Source: Micromonospora inyonensis (GTDB lineage Bacteria > Actinomycetota > Actinomycetes > Mycobacteriales > Micromonosporaceae). From it: a DNA stretch of 64,000 bases. The stretch covers positions 1,860,001 through 1,924,000 of the forward strand of contig NZ_FMHU01000001.1 of assembly GCF_900091415.1 (NCBI RefSeq), written 5' to 3'. The position numbers were made by a program, and so were the translations under genes. A model generated the notes under the pieces. It was not told the DNA's origin. It searched no databases and saw nothing but the letters and a program-made list of their open reading frames with translations. Each line of letters opens with the position of its first letter. The stretch's first letter is position 1. This document shows, in pieces, positions 38,316-47,690 of this stretch.

Positions 38316-39506
38316 TCAGCCCGGCCGCCAGCCACGGCGGGAACCGCGCGGCACGACCACCGCGAGCAGCAGGGCGGTGACGGCTAGGGCGGCGGTCACG
38401 GCGGCGACCAGCAGGGCCCGCTCGCGGGTGTCGGCCCGCCGGGCGTCCCGCGCCAGCCGCGCCGGGTCCACCCGCTCGGCGGGGAGCGCGTCGGCCCGGC
38501 GGGACGTGCCGGTCGTCCCGGCCCCGGTCCCGGTGACCGCCCGGTACGGGTTGAGCACCCCCGCGCCGTACCCGGCCCCCCGCCCGGGAGCGGGGTCGGC
38601 GGTGGCCACGATCCGCTGCGCGATCTGGGCGGCGGTCAGCTCCGGCCGGTAGTCGCGCAGGAGGGCGGCGGTCGCCGCCACGAACGGTGTGGCGTAGCTG
38701 GTCCCCTCCGCGCGCCGGTGGCCCCGGCCGGGCGCGGCCATCAGCACGTCGCTGCCCGGGGCGACCACATCGACATGGCCACCGACCTGCGAGAAGTCGG
38801 CCCGGAGCCCGTTCGCGGAGATCGCGCCGACCCCGATCACACCGTCGTAGGCAGCCGGGTACGGGCGAGGGTCGCCCTCGGCGTGCAGGTTGCCGGCGGC
38901 GGCCACGACCACCACGTCCCGTTCCACCGCGTACGCGACGGCAGCGCGGACGGCCGGGTCGTCGGCGTACAGCACGACGGAGAGGTTGAGCACGTCCGCG
39001 CCCCGGTCGACGGCCCACCGGATCGCCCGGGCGAAGACCGCCGCGCTGACCGTGCGCCCCGACTCGCGGCCGTCGACGACCTGCTGCTCGCTGACGCGTA
39101 CCGGCAGGATGCGGGCCCCCGGGGCCAACCCGCGGAAGGCGACCCCCGCCCGTGGCGCGGCGGCGATGACGCTCGCCACCCCGGTCCCGTGCCCGGCGCA
39201 GTCCCGCCCGCCGTCGTCGCCCGGGTCGAGGTAGTCCGTACCGTCGAGCACCCGGCCGGCGAGCTGCGGGTGCCGGCGGTCCACCCCCGAGTCGATCACC
39301 GCGACGACGGTTCCCGCACCGGTCGCCAACGGGGTCAGCCGGTCGGGGGCGTACCGTAACTGTGGCCAAGGTGCCTCGGCGACCGGTCGGGTCGGCGCGA
39401 GCGGGGCGGTGCAGCCCGGTGCGGCCGAGCCCGGTGCGGCCGGGAGCGCGGCCGCCAGGATGGCGACCAGCGCGGCGGCGGCCGGACGTGGAGTCGATCG
39501 CGGCAT
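38316..39506 (-). CDS. mycP: Mycosin (type VII secretion subtilisin-like protease) MycP
   Basis: A 396-residue S8 protease anchored at the C-terminus. A signal peptide (AAAALVAILAAALPAAPGSA) starts at the ATG 39506. The triad is visible: Asp72 (VIDSGVDRRH), His106 (CAGHGTGVAS) and Ser in GTSYATPFVAATAALLR near residue 300. A final helix (ALLVAAVTAALAVTALLLAV) and RRGWRP tail follow. Mycosins stabilise the ESX channel and cleave substrates. Frames continuing upstream of 39506 lack a signal peptide. Convergent with the Esx genes. Confidence 0.92.
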   Translation of the reverse strand: MPRSTPRPAAAALVAILAAALPAAPGSAAPGCTAPLAPTRPVAEAPWPQLRYAPDRLTPLATGAGTVVAVIDSGVDRRHPQLAGRVLDGTDYLDPGDDGGRDCAGHGTGVASVIAAAPRAGVAFRGLAPGARILPVRVSEQQVVDGRESGRTVSAAVFARAIRWAVDRGADVLNLSVVLYADDPAVRAAVAYAVERDVVVVAAAGNLHAEGDPRPYPAAYDGVIGVGAISANGLRADFSQVGGHVDVVAPGSDVLMAAPGRGHRRAEGTSYATPFVAATAALLRDYRPELTAAQIAQRIVATADPAPGRGAGYGAGVLNPYRAVTGTGAGTTGTSRRADALPAERVDPARLARDARRADTRERALLVAAVTAALAVTALLLAVVVPRGSRRGWRPG

Positions 39507-39652
39507 TCGTCGCCTCCGTATCGTGTCGGCTCCGGGACGGCATGTTATCGCCCCCGAAGTCATCGACGCGGATCGCACCGGCCAGACATTGTGATCTTGT
39601 TACTACCTTGTAGGTTGTACGCGATGCCTATGGCCTGTTCACGGGAGGAGAG

Positions 39653-42124
39653 GTGGCCGTGACCGACTGGGAGCCGGCTACCGAGGCCGAGGCGGCGATG
39701 CGGGACGCGCTTCGCTCCAACGACCAGGAACTCTACTTCCGGATCCTGGCCCGCACGGACCTGCTGCTGCCGATCTCCGCGGAAGCCCTGGCGGGGCAGG
39801 CCCCGATGGGCTGGGGCACCTGGACCACCAACGGCCGGACGCACGTGCTGGCCTTCACCTCCGACGCCGCCCTCCGGGCCTGCCTGGGTTCCACCGGCGG
39901 GTCGAGCCGGCGCTGCGCCTACCACGACCTGGCGGCGGGCTGGCCCAACCACGAGTGGTGGCTGGCGGTCAACCCCGGCCTGCCCATCGAGGGCTACCTG
40001 CCGGCCTGGTTCGTGTCGCAGCTCTCCCGGGGCGACGTCCGGCTACCCGGCCGCACCCTGGGCGCGCGGGCGCGCCTGGAGCAGATGGAACAGCTCGCCC
40101 GCAGCCGGGCGACCGGTGGCGAGCCGCCCGCGCCGGAGCCGCCCCGGGCGTCGTCGGCCCCGGAGCCGCCCCGGGCGTCGCCGCCGGCCCCGCCGTACGG
40201 AGCCAACCGGCAGCCCGTCGCGACGCCGCCCCGCCGGGATCTGCCCGACCAGTCCGACGAGGCCACGGAGGCGCTCCGCACGGGGCAGCCCGACCCGCGC
40301 GGTGCGGCCGAACCCCCGTCGTCGAACGGGGCCACCGAGCCGACCTCGAGCTGGTTGACCAACCCACGCCGCCAGCTCCGCCCGGAGCAGGCACCCCCTG
40401 ACCCGGGAGCGACCCCACCGTCCAACGGCCACCCCGCCGGCCGGAGTTCGTTCTTCGATCCGGCACCGCCGGGTCGCGGCACCGGCCCGGCACCGATCTC
40501 CCCGCTGCGGGCGCAGGACCGGGCCGTTCCCCCGTCCCGGCTGGGCGAACCGGGCCGCGCCTTCCCCCGGCGGCGGCCCTACCGACCGGACCAGGCCGGG
40601 GACGAGCCCACCCGGGCGTTCCGGTTCGCCGAGTCGGCTCCGGCCGAGCAGCCCGCCCCACCGCCGGACCGGTTCCCGACTCAGACCCCGGCGGCCGAAC
40701 AGACCCAGGCGTTGCCCCGGCGCCAGCCGCGACCGGACCCGGCCGTCGGTGAGCCGACCCAGGCCCTGCCCCGCCGGGTGCCGCCCCAGCCGGCAGCCGA
40801 GCCCACCCAGCTGTTGCCCCGACGGGTGCCACCGGGCGGCAGTGAGATGGCGGGTCAGGAGCCGACCCAGCCGATCCCGCAGCCTTCCGGACCGGTGCAC
40901 CCCGCCGACCCGCCGCCGGCCGAGCCGGTCAGCCACGCCGAGGTCGGGCAGCCCACCGCGTCGAGCACCTACGCCGACGTCGGGACCGCCGAACCGGCGG
41001 GGTACGCCGGGCCCGAGCCGGCCCGGTCGCCGTCGCCGCTGGTCATCGAGGGGACCGTCGTCGAGTCCCACGACCTCGTCGACCCGGTACCGGCGGACCC
41101 GGACGCCGGTGCCGGGGTGGTCGGTCCGCCTCCTCCGGTGTCCCCGGCGCTCGACTTCCGTCCCGCCAACGACGTCGAGGAGGAACTGCTCTCCGCCGCC
41201 GGCACCGGCAGCACCGACACGTTCCTGTCCACCCTTCTCCTGGCCCGCGTGCTGCTGCCCGTCGCCCCCGACTCCGCGCCGGGTGCCCGCCCCGGCGAGA
41301 GTGGCTTCGTGTGGCGGACCGAGCAGCTCGACGGCGAGCCGTACGTGGTCGTCTACACCTCGCCGGAGCGGCTGGCCGACCATGTCGACACGCCGGTCGA
41401 GACGGTCCTGGTCAAGTTCGTCCAGCTCATCCGGCGGTGGCCGGACGAACAGTGGTCGTTCGCCGTCAACCCGGGCACCCCGGTCGGCGCGAAGCTGCCC
41501 GGTGAGCAGATCGTCGCGCTGGCCAACTGGGCCGCCGAGGTCGGGTTGGGCGACGACGTGGAGCCGGAACCGGTCACCGCCCCGCCGGCCGAGGAGCCGG
41601 CCAGCCCCGCCCGGTACGCCACCACGCCGGAGGACCCGAACCGTCCGCCGATGATGCAGAAGGCGGTCGCCCCCAGCCAGCTCGCCTACTACCTGGATCG
41701 GGGCTACGACCGGGTCTCCGGCTTCGTGCACCGGGCCGGCGAGGTCGCCCATCTGAACACCCCGGCGAAGCTGCACGCGGCGCTCGGTCTCGCGTACCCC
41801 GACTCCCCGTTCTCCCCCGACGCGGAGGAGATCTACGTGCTGCGCTGGCCGGCGTACCGGCCGAGCCTCTACCGGATTCCGTACGGCGGGCAGAACGAGA
41901 GCGCGATGCGGGCCATGGAGGGCTGGGTGATCGAGCGGCCACCGTTCCGGGGCAACGGTTTCGCCCCGGGAGAGAGCAGCGACGTGGTGGCCGAGTTCAA
42001 GGTGGACAGCGCCCGGCTGCCGCACGGGGCGCAGCTCTGGCGGATCGGGGCGGACGGCAGCGAGCGGGTGGTCGCCACCCTGGACACCGACGCCCTGCTC
42101 TGGCGACAGGCCGGGGAGCGGTGA
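39653..42124 (+). CDS. Large protein with two SseB-like domains, Pro-rich linker and unassigned C-terminal domain
   Basis: An 823-residue protein. Residues about 8-120 form one SseB-like domain (LRSNDQELYFRILARTDLLL; RRCAYHDLAAGWPNHEWWLA). A 370-residue Pro-rich linker has three TQ(A/L)LPRR repeats near 350-405. A second SseB-like domain covers about 500-620 (LLSAAGTGSTDTFLSTLLLA; RRWPDEQWSFAVNPGTPVG). The last about 160 residues (LDRGYDRVSGFVHRAGEVA; EIYVLRWPAYRPSLYRIPYG; GWVIERPPFRGNGFAPGE) match no family I recognise. It has no signal peptide or membrane helix. It follows mycP divergently and overlaps the next gene by one base, so a type VII-linked role is inferred. Confidence 0.7.
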   Translation: MAVTDWEPATEAEAAMRDALRSNDQELYFRILARTDLLLPISAEALAGQAPMGWGTWTTNGRTHVLAFTSDAALRACLGSTGGSSRRCAYHDLAAGWPNHEWWLAVNPGLPIEGYLPAWFVSQLSRGDVRLPGRTLGARARLEQMEQLARSRATGGEPPAPEPPRASSAPEPPRASPPAPPYGANRQPVATPPRRDLPDQSDEATEALRTGQPDPRGAAEPPSSNGATEPTSSWLTNPRRQLRPEQAPPDPGATPPSNGHPAGRSSFFDPAPPGRGTGPAPISPLRAQDRAVPPSRLGEPGRAFPRRRPYRPDQAGDEPTRAFRFAESAPAEQPAPPPDRFPTQTPAAEQTQALPRRQPRPDPAVGEPTQALPRRVPPQPAAEPTQLLPRRVPPGGSEMAGQEPTQPIPQPSGPVHPADPPPAEPVSHAEVGQPTASSTYADVGTAEPAGYAGPEPARSPSPLVIEGTVVESHDLVDPVPADPDAGAGVVGPPPPVSPALDFRPANDVEEELLSAAGTGSTDTFLSTLLLARVLLPVAPDSAPGARPGESGFVWRTEQLDGEPYVVVYTSPERLADHVDTPVETVLVKFVQLIRRWPDEQWSFAVNPGTPVGAKLPGEQIVALANWAAEVGLGDDVEPEPVTAPPAEEPASPARYATTPEDPNRPPMMQKAVAPSQLAYYLDRGYDRVSGFVHRAGEVAHLNTPAKLHAALGLAYPDSPFSPDAEEIYVLRWPAYRPSLYRIPYGGQNESAMRAMEGWVIERPPFRGNGFAPGESSDVVAEFKVDSARLPHGAQLWRIGADGSERVVATLDTDALLWRQAGER

Positions 42125-42486
42125 TGCGCGACGGCTACGTGGCCCGCTGGCGCGGGCGGGAGTACCAGGCCAGCCCGGACGGCAGCGACGTCCGGATCTA
42201 CCAGCCGGAACCGGGTGACGGCTTCGAGGAGGTCCGTCCCGGCCGCTACGTGCGGGTGTTGCCGGTGGACGAGGTCGACGACCTGGCGTACATCCGGACC
42301 ACCTGCACCTGGCAGGGACAGCCGTTCATCGTCCTCGCCGAGCACGACGGCTGGCTACGGGTGGAGTACACCGGTGGGCGCTGGCCGGTGGCGCAGTCGA
42401 TGGGGCTGGAGGTCTTCGACTTCGGGGTGTACCAGGGCTGGGCCCCGGCCAGTGAGGTCGCCGACCTGCGCGAGCACCGGGTCTGA
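42124..42486 (+). CDS. Hypothetical small protein coupled to the SseB-domain gene
   Basis: A 120-residue protein (ATG 42124; a GTG at 42121 is possible). It is acidic with many aromatic and beta-forming residues (YVARWRGREYQASPDGSDV, RTTCTWQGQPFIVLAEHDG, GVYQGWAPASEV). No family was recognised. Its start overlaps the stop of the SseB-domain gene, the arrangement of an effector with a cognate chaperone or immunity protein. That functional reading is an inference only. Confidence 0.7.
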   Translation: MRDGYVARWRGREYQASPDGSDVRIYQPEPGDGFEEVRPGRYVRVLPVDEVDDLAYIRTTCTWQGQPFIVLAEHDGWLRVEYTGGRWPVAQSMGLEVFDFGVYQGWAPASEVADLREHRV

Positions 42487-42503
42487 CCCGGTATCCGGCC
42501 CGG

Positions 42504-43436
42504 TCAGGACTTCGCCCAGCGGAGGATCTCGCCGAGCACCACGTCCGGTGCCTCCAGGTGCGGGAAGTGCCCGACGCCGTCGAGCAGCCGCCACTCGTAC
42601 GGGGCCAGCACGTAGCGGCCGGAACCCTGGGCGGTGCGCGGCAGCGAGGCGACGTCCTCCGCGCCGTGCAGTTGCAGGGTCGGGGTGACCAACGGCTTCT
42701 GCATCAGCTTGACGAAGCGGTACCCGTGTAGCCGCAGCACCGAGCGGAACGCCCACCGGTACGCCTCCAGGGCGCAGAAGGCGGCCTGCGGGATCCGCAT
42801 CGCCTCCCGGCAACGGGCCGCGTACGGGGCGAAGGAGGGGCTGTCCACCCAGCGCCGGCCGCCCCACCGGCGCAGCATCTCCTCGACCCGGACCGCGTCG
42901 TCCCGGGTGAGCAGGTGCTCGTAGCGGGGGAGCTGGAACTTGAGCGTCGGGGTGGCGGCGCTGAACTGCCCCCGGGGGTCGGCGAAGATGCCCGCCCGCA
43001 GCCGCAGCGGGTGCGGTGCGCCGAGCACCACCAGCCGCCGGACCAGTCGTGGGTGGAACGAGGCGGCGGTCCAGCCGAGCAGCCCGCCGGCCCCGGTGCC
43101 GACCACGGTGGCGGAGCGCTCGCCGAGGGCCCGGATCAGGCCGGCGACGTCGGCAGCGAGGGTGTAGCCGTCGTACCCCCGGGGTGGCTTGTCGGTCGCG
43201 CCGTAGCCGCGCAGGTCCACCGCGACGGCCCGGAAGCCGGCGTCCGCGACGGTGGGCAGCATCTCGTGCCACGCCCACCAGAACTCGGGGAACCCGTGCA
43301 GGAAGAGGACCATCGGGCCGGTGCCGGCCTCGACCACGTGGAACCGGCTGCCGTTCGCCCCGACGAACCGGTGCGTCCACGGCCCGTCGGTCAGGACGCA
43401 GGACTCGTCGATCGGCCCGTCATGCTGGTCGGTCAT
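42504..43436 (-). CDS. Alpha/beta hydrolase (EphE-like) lacking a canonical nucleophile
   Basis: A 310-residue alpha/beta-hydrolase fold. The oxyanion segment FLHGFPEFWWAWHEM and DLRGYGATDKP are epoxide-hydrolase-like, and the C-terminal His is in GVGHFPHLEAP. But the nucleophile elbow, normally GHDWGG or GHADGG, reads GTGAGG, so the Asp/Ser nucleophile is absent. The fold may bind rather than hydrolyse. Start ATG 43436; an ATG at 43466 is less likely. In mycobacteria the EphE gene also lies near acs and a HAD hydrolase, which supports orthology. Confidence 0.8.
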   Translation of the reverse strand: MTDQHDGPIDESCVLTDGPWTHRFVGANGSRFHVVEAGTGPMVLFLHGFPEFWWAWHEMLPTVADAGFRAVAVDLRGYGATDKPPRGYDGYTLAADVAGLIRALGERSATVVGTGAGGLLGWTAASFHPRLVRRLVVLGAPHPLRLRAGIFADPRGQFSAATPTLKFQLPRYEHLLTRDDAVRVEEMLRRWGGRRWVDSPSFAPYAARCREAMRIPQAAFCALEAYRWAFRSVLRLHGYRFVKLMQKPLVTPTLQLHGAEDVASLPRTAQGSGRYVLAPYEWRLLDGVGHFPHLEAPDVVLGEILRWAKS

Positions 43437-43455
43437 GTCGGTAAGCCTAGGGCCC

Positions 43456-43472
43456 GCAGGCATCATGCCTGC
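43456..43472. promoter_or_regulatory. 17-bp palindrome upstream of the hydrolase
   Basis: GCAGGCA-TCA-TGCCTGC, 7-bp perfect arms, 20 bp before the hydrolase start. Operator candidate with unknown binder. Confidence 0.35.
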
Positions 43473-43509
43473 TCGGGCGGGTCGGGCGGATCGGCTGAGG
43501 GGAAAACGG

Positions 43510-43543
43510 GACGGCGCCCGGGGCGGGTGCCCCGGGCGCCGTC
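43510..43543 (-). terminator. 15-bp perfect stem terminator of the M6 protease
   Basis: GACGGCGCCCGGGGC at 43510-43524 pairs with 43529-43543 around GGGT. On the minus strand it is followed by CCCGTTTTCCCC, giving a U run. Ends the gene at 43559. Confidence 0.85.
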
Positions 43544-43558
43544 GATGACCTTCTCGGA

Positions 43559-45964
43559 TCAGGAGAAGCGGACCTTGATGGAGGTTCCGTCCTGCTCCAG
43601 CACCTTGATCTTGGTGCCGGTCGCCGGGAGCTTGACGCCGTGGTTCGGCAGCTCCGGGTACCAGTACTGCAAGGTGTCGTCGAACAGCGGCTGCGCCGCC
43701 TGGCCGCGGATGTACTGCGGCTGGCTGTTGTGGTGCAGCGTGAACGAGTCCGCCTTCTTCAGGCTGAACGGCGCGTCGTAGACCTGGACGCGGGCCCGCC
43801 AGGGCTGCCCGGTCAGGTTGTAGATCGGCCGCGGGTGCGCGTCGATGATCATGTTGCGACCCTCACCCGGGTGCTCGAACGTGTCGTTGTCCGGCCACCG
43901 CAGGTTCCAGTACGAGATCAGCAGACCCTCCTGGTACGCGTAGTGGTCCACGTAGTCCGGGCGGGTGTTCGCGTAGCCGAAGTAGTACGGGCCGGTCTTC
44001 AGGTACTTGTCGTACTGGACGTACGAGCGGTGACCGGCGATGTAGTAGTTGTCGAACGCCCGGGTGTAGGTCGCCTCGACGGCCGACCAGCCGGCGACGG
44101 TCCAGCCGGCGGTGCCGTTCTCGGCGCCGTCGGAGAAGACGGTCGCACCGTCGGCGGTCACGGTGATGGCGTCACCGTAGAAGCCGCCCGAGGAGACACC
44201 GCCGTCGGTCTGGTACCGGAGCCGGAACTGCACCGTCTTGTCGGCGGCGAAGTCCATCGGGATGGCGATGTCGACCCACTGACCGTCGCTGGAGCCGTCC
44301 AGCGCGGGGCGGCCCGGGGCGACCTCGGGAAGCGGCTGCCCGTTCACCGTGCCCGGCAGGGCGGCCCAGGTCTGCCCACCGTCCACCGAGGCCTCGAAGA
44401 ACAGGTAGTCGTACCCGGCCTCGATGTTGTAGCGGCCCTTCATCGACAGCGACGCCGACGACTTCCCGGTCAGGTCGATCGTCCGGGTCATCGTGTTGTT
44501 CAGGTCGTCGTCGTTGCCGGAGAAGAACTGCTTGGTGCCCTCGAACGGCTTGCCGTTGTCGAAGGTGTAGTCCCGCTGCGGGAGGACCACCACGGCGGCC
44601 TGCGGCTTGTCGGAGTTGTACTCCTGTGGGCCGAGGGTCATGGTGCGCTTCTGCCCGGCCACGACCACCTCGTAGTCGAGCCAGCCGAGCTGGAGCTTGT
44701 TCCACGCGCCGAGGTCACCGCCGCGCTCGCCGATGCCCTCGTCACCCTTGGCGCCGAGCCGGCTCTGGGCCATCAGGGTCCAGTGCTCGTTGTTGTTGTC
44801 GCCGCCGTTGTAGAGGTTGTAGTCGTCCGGCAGGCCCAGGTCGTGAGCGTACTCGTGGTAGAAGACGCTCCGGCCGCCGTTCTCCGGCTGGATGGTGTAG
44901 TCGCCGACCCAGATGCCGGTGTTGCCGATCTGGGTACCGCCGGCCGGGAAGTTCGGCGGGCCGGTGACACCCTGGTCGCTGGCGTAGGCGTACCAGCGGT
45001 GGCTCCAGATCGCGTCCTCACCCTGGTACGGGTCGCCGTCGGCCTGGTCGCCACCGGCGTGCACGATCTGGAAGTGGTCGATGTAGCCGTCCGACTCGTT
45101 GAAGTTCCCGTCGCCGTCGTGGTCGTACCGGTCCCACTTGTCGAAGGACTTCATGTCGGCGGCGATCTGCGCGTCGGTGCGGCCGGCGGCCTTCTGGTCG
45201 GCGACCCACTGGTTCGCGGCGTCGCGGACCAGCGCCCAGACGTTGCTACAGGTGGTGTCGTCGCACGGGTAGCCGTTGGACCGGCCGTACCGGGCCTCGT
45301 TGTACTTCACCTTCACCCAGTCGGTGACGGTGCCGTCGACGGTGTACCGACCCGAGGACTGGGCCTCGTAGTACTGCTTGAGCGACTCGTCGCCCTCGCC
45401 GGTACCGAAGTAGAGCTTGCGGAAGTAGTCCGAGCTGTAGTCCGCCTGCCAGACGGTGGAGTTGTCCACCGCGCGGTTCGGCTGGGGGATCTCGTTGCGC
45501 AGCGGACCGTCGAAGCGGGCCGGTCCCGGGGTGTCCGGGTCGGTGTCCTGGTCCGGGTAACTGGGGTGCCGGTCGTTGCCGAACTCGGCGAGGATCACGA
45601 AGATCCGGTCGGTCTGCTCGCGGGCCAGTTCGACGTACTGGTCCCGGGTCTGGCTGGCGCCGGTTGCGGACCGGGCGGACGGGCCGCTGGTGGCCTGGGT
45701 CTTGCCGACCTTGACGACGGTGCTGCCGTTGATCCGCTCGGCCTTGACCCGGCCGGAGAGGACCTCGCTGAGACCCTCCTGGCGCAGCGCGCGCCGCTTG
45801 TTCTCCAGCGGGTTGGGCAGGTCGTGCTCGGCATGGGCGGACTCGGCGGCCGACGGGGCCGCTCCCGGCGTGCCGGCCGGGGGCGCGGCGCTGGCGGTCG
45901 TGCCAACCGTCAAGCCGGTGGCCGTCAGCGTCAACCCGAGCAGACCCACTGCGACTTTGCGCAC
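43559..45964 (-). CDS. Immune inhibitor A-type M6 metalloprotease (paralogue 1)
   Basis: An 801-residue secreted protease. A signal peptide (KVAVGLLGLTLTATGLTVG) is at the start. The zinc motif HEYAHDLGLPD lies near residue 370, the M6 hallmark. The C-terminal half has beta-sandwich domains (FFEASVDGGQTWAALPG; FRLRYQTDGGVSSGGFYGD). In Bacillus, InhA degrades host proteins; in soil actinomycetes such proteases are nutritional. GTG start at 45964 with GGAGG six bases before. Upstream DNA has TCCCAC-GA-GTGGGA, a palindrome at 46024-46037. First of three M6 paralogues. Confidence 0.92.
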   Translation of the reverse strand: MRKVAVGLLGLTLTATGLTVGTTASAAPPAGTPGAAPSAAESAHAEHDLPNPLENKRRALRQEGLSEVLSGRVKAERINGSTVVKVGKTQATSGPSARSATGASQTRDQYVELAREQTDRIFVILAEFGNDRHPSYPDQDTDPDTPGPARFDGPLRNEIPQPNRAVDNSTVWQADYSSDYFRKLYFGTGEGDESLKQYYEAQSSGRYTVDGTVTDWVKVKYNEARYGRSNGYPCDDTTCSNVWALVRDAANQWVADQKAAGRTDAQIAADMKSFDKWDRYDHDGDGNFNESDGYIDHFQIVHAGGDQADGDPYQGEDAIWSHRWYAYASDQGVTGPPNFPAGGTQIGNTGIWVGDYTIQPENGGRSVFYHEYAHDLGLPDDYNLYNGGDNNNEHWTLMAQSRLGAKGDEGIGERGGDLGAWNKLQLGWLDYEVVVAGQKRTMTLGPQEYNSDKPQAAVVVLPQRDYTFDNGKPFEGTKQFFSGNDDDLNNTMTRTIDLTGKSSASLSMKGRYNIEAGYDYLFFEASVDGGQTWAALPGTVNGQPLPEVAPGRPALDGSSDGQWVDIAIPMDFAADKTVQFRLRYQTDGGVSSGGFYGDAITVTADGATVFSDGAENGTAGWTVAGWSAVEATYTRAFDNYYIAGHRSYVQYDKYLKTGPYYFGYANTRPDYVDHYAYQEGLLISYWNLRWPDNDTFEHPGEGRNMIIDAHPRPIYNLTGQPWRARVQVYDAPFSLKKADSFTLHHNSQPQYIRGQAAQPLFDDTLQYWYPELPNHGVKLPATGTKIKVLEQDGTSIKVRFS

Positions 45965-46152
45965 GTGGTACCTCCGGTGTAAGGGAAACCGACCCGATCG
46001 GGGTTCGGGGCCGGTGGAAGAGATCCCACGAGTGGGACCACTGTGAACATAGACACTGCTGGGACCGCGGGGAAGACACTGACGTCGATTTGTTGCACAG
46101 CCCGGTCCTGGATGTAAATGAGTGTCACATTCACCGTGCTCCGCCGGTACGG

Positions 46153-46188
46153 CACGGGGCCGGTGGCGTGATCGCCACCGGCCCCGTG
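46153..46188 (-). terminator. 16-bp perfect stem terminator
   Basis: CACGGGGCCGGTGGCG at 46153-46168 pairs with 46173-46188 around TGAT, just beyond the stop of the truncated M6 gene on the minus strand. Confidence 0.75.
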
Positions 46189-46199
46189 GGGAACCATCG

Positions 46200-47282
46200 T
46201 CAGTTGCCGATCCGCACGACCATGTCGTCGGTCGGGTTGGTGCCCTGCTCGATGATCTCGATGCGGGTGCCGGTGCCGGCCACCTTCACCGAGTTCTGCG
46301 GGTTGTTGGCGTTCCAGTAGCGGTTCGCCCCGCTGTCGCTGAACACCGGGTTCGGCTCCAGCTCCGGCACGGTGACCGGCACCCCGTTGAGGTGGAAGGT
46401 CTGCGCCGGCTTGGCGAACCTGCTGAACGTGGCGTCGTAGCCGCCACGCCGGTTGGTGATGGTGCCCTGCCCCGGGACCTTGATGGCACTCGGGCGGACG
46501 TCCACCGGCAGGTTCAGGCCGTAGCCCGGGTGCTCCGAGGTGTTGTTGTCGCCGTACGCGGTGTTCACGTACCAGACGAGCATGCCCGGCTGGACCGAGA
46601 ACCGCTCCACGAAGTTCGGCCGGGTGTTGTTGAACCCGAAGTTGTAGCCACCGGTGCGGAGGTTGTCGTCGTACCCGACGTAGGTGCGGTTCTCCGCGAT
46701 GTAGTAGCGCGGGTACGAGTCGGTCACCGAACCGGTGCTGCGGGTCCAGCCCCGGGCGGTCCACTCCGCCGCCAGCGTCTCGGCGTCGTCGGTCCAGGCG
46801 GTGGCACCGCCGGAGACCAGCGAGACGTTGTCCAGGAACGCGCCGGCGAGGTGCACGCCGCCGTCGGTCTGGTAGCGGTAGCGGAACTGCACGGTCTGGC
46901 CGGCGTACGCGGACAGGTCGTAGGTCAGGTCGACCCACGCGCCGTTGCTCGAACCGTCGACGCCGGTCTCGCCCGCGTCGATCCCCGCGTTGCCCAGCGC
47001 CATCCAGGAGGAGCCACCGTTGGTGGAGACCTCGGCGTAGAGGTAGTCGTAGTCCTCTTCGATGTCGTACCACGCCTTGGCCGTGATCGACGCGGACGTC
47101 GTCCCGGTCAGGTCCAGCGTGCGGGTCAGCGTGGTGTTGAGGTCGTCCGCGCTGCCGCCCCACCACTCGTACGAGCCCGCGTAGGGGGTGTTGTACGAGG
47201 TGGTCTGGGTCTGCGGGGGCAGGTTGACCACGACCGCCTGGGCCTTCGGCCCGTCGCTGTCACCGGCCGGACCGAGGGTCAC
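46200..47282 (-). pseudogene. M6 protease paralogue 2, N-terminal half missing
   Basis: The 360 codons encode only the post-catalytic part of an immune-inhibitor-A-like protein. MTLGPAGDSDGPKAQAVVVN aligns with the middle of paralogue 1, followed by the same beta-sandwich segments (AEVSTNGGSSWMALG; RYRYQTDGGVHLAGAFLDN). No signal peptide, propeptide or HExxH domain precedes it; ten codons upstream of the GTG the frame meets a TGA. It is a 5'-truncated copy or decayed gene. A translated secreted-domain remnant is possible but would have no signal. Confidence 0.8.
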
Positions 47283-47690
47283 CTGGGTGGTGGTGCCCTT
47301 GCCGTCTCCTCAGAGGTTCTCCCCCTTTGTGGACCTGTTACATGGCAGGGCAGCCTGTGGGGGGCACTGTCACGTGATGCGGCACTCACCCTTGCAGACG
47401 GGATGGTGCTTGTCATCCGCCAAACGTCGATGGATGGGTGTTCTACTGCTGCATCAATCAGGGCAAAAGCGCTCGAAATGAGAGGCGTGCCAGAAAATCT
47501 GTAACGTTACGTTTTGGCCACGATCACTTAAGGTGATCGCGATTATGTGGTTCCCCTAGGGGAGCGTCGAGGCGAGCGAAAACGTCACATGCCGGAACGG
47601 GCGCGGCCCGCCCGGAGCAGACTGCTCCGAGCGGGCCGCTGGCGGGACGGCCGACAGCCACCCACCGGGTTGCCCCTCACGGGGCGGGCG
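47283..47690. other. Intergenic region with two palindromes
   Basis: A 408-bp gap that is less GC-rich than its surroundings. It holds GTAACGTTAC at 47501-47510, within a LacI-family-like TGTAACGTTACG, and CGATCAC-TTAAG-GTGATCG at 47521-47539. These would regulate the truncated M6 gene or its lost 5' part. The terminator of the next M6 gene lies at 47603-47639. No coding sequence was seen. Confidence 0.5.
47603..47639 (-). terminator. Long stem-loop ending M6 paralogue 3
   Basis: GCGGCCCGCCCGGAGCAG and its inverse flank a single A; pairing is perfect except at one to two central positions. No T run. Confidence 0.7.

Noticed and set aside
42124..42486. Known immunity-protein family
   Set aside because: No recognisable motif; only gene overlap supports a partner role.
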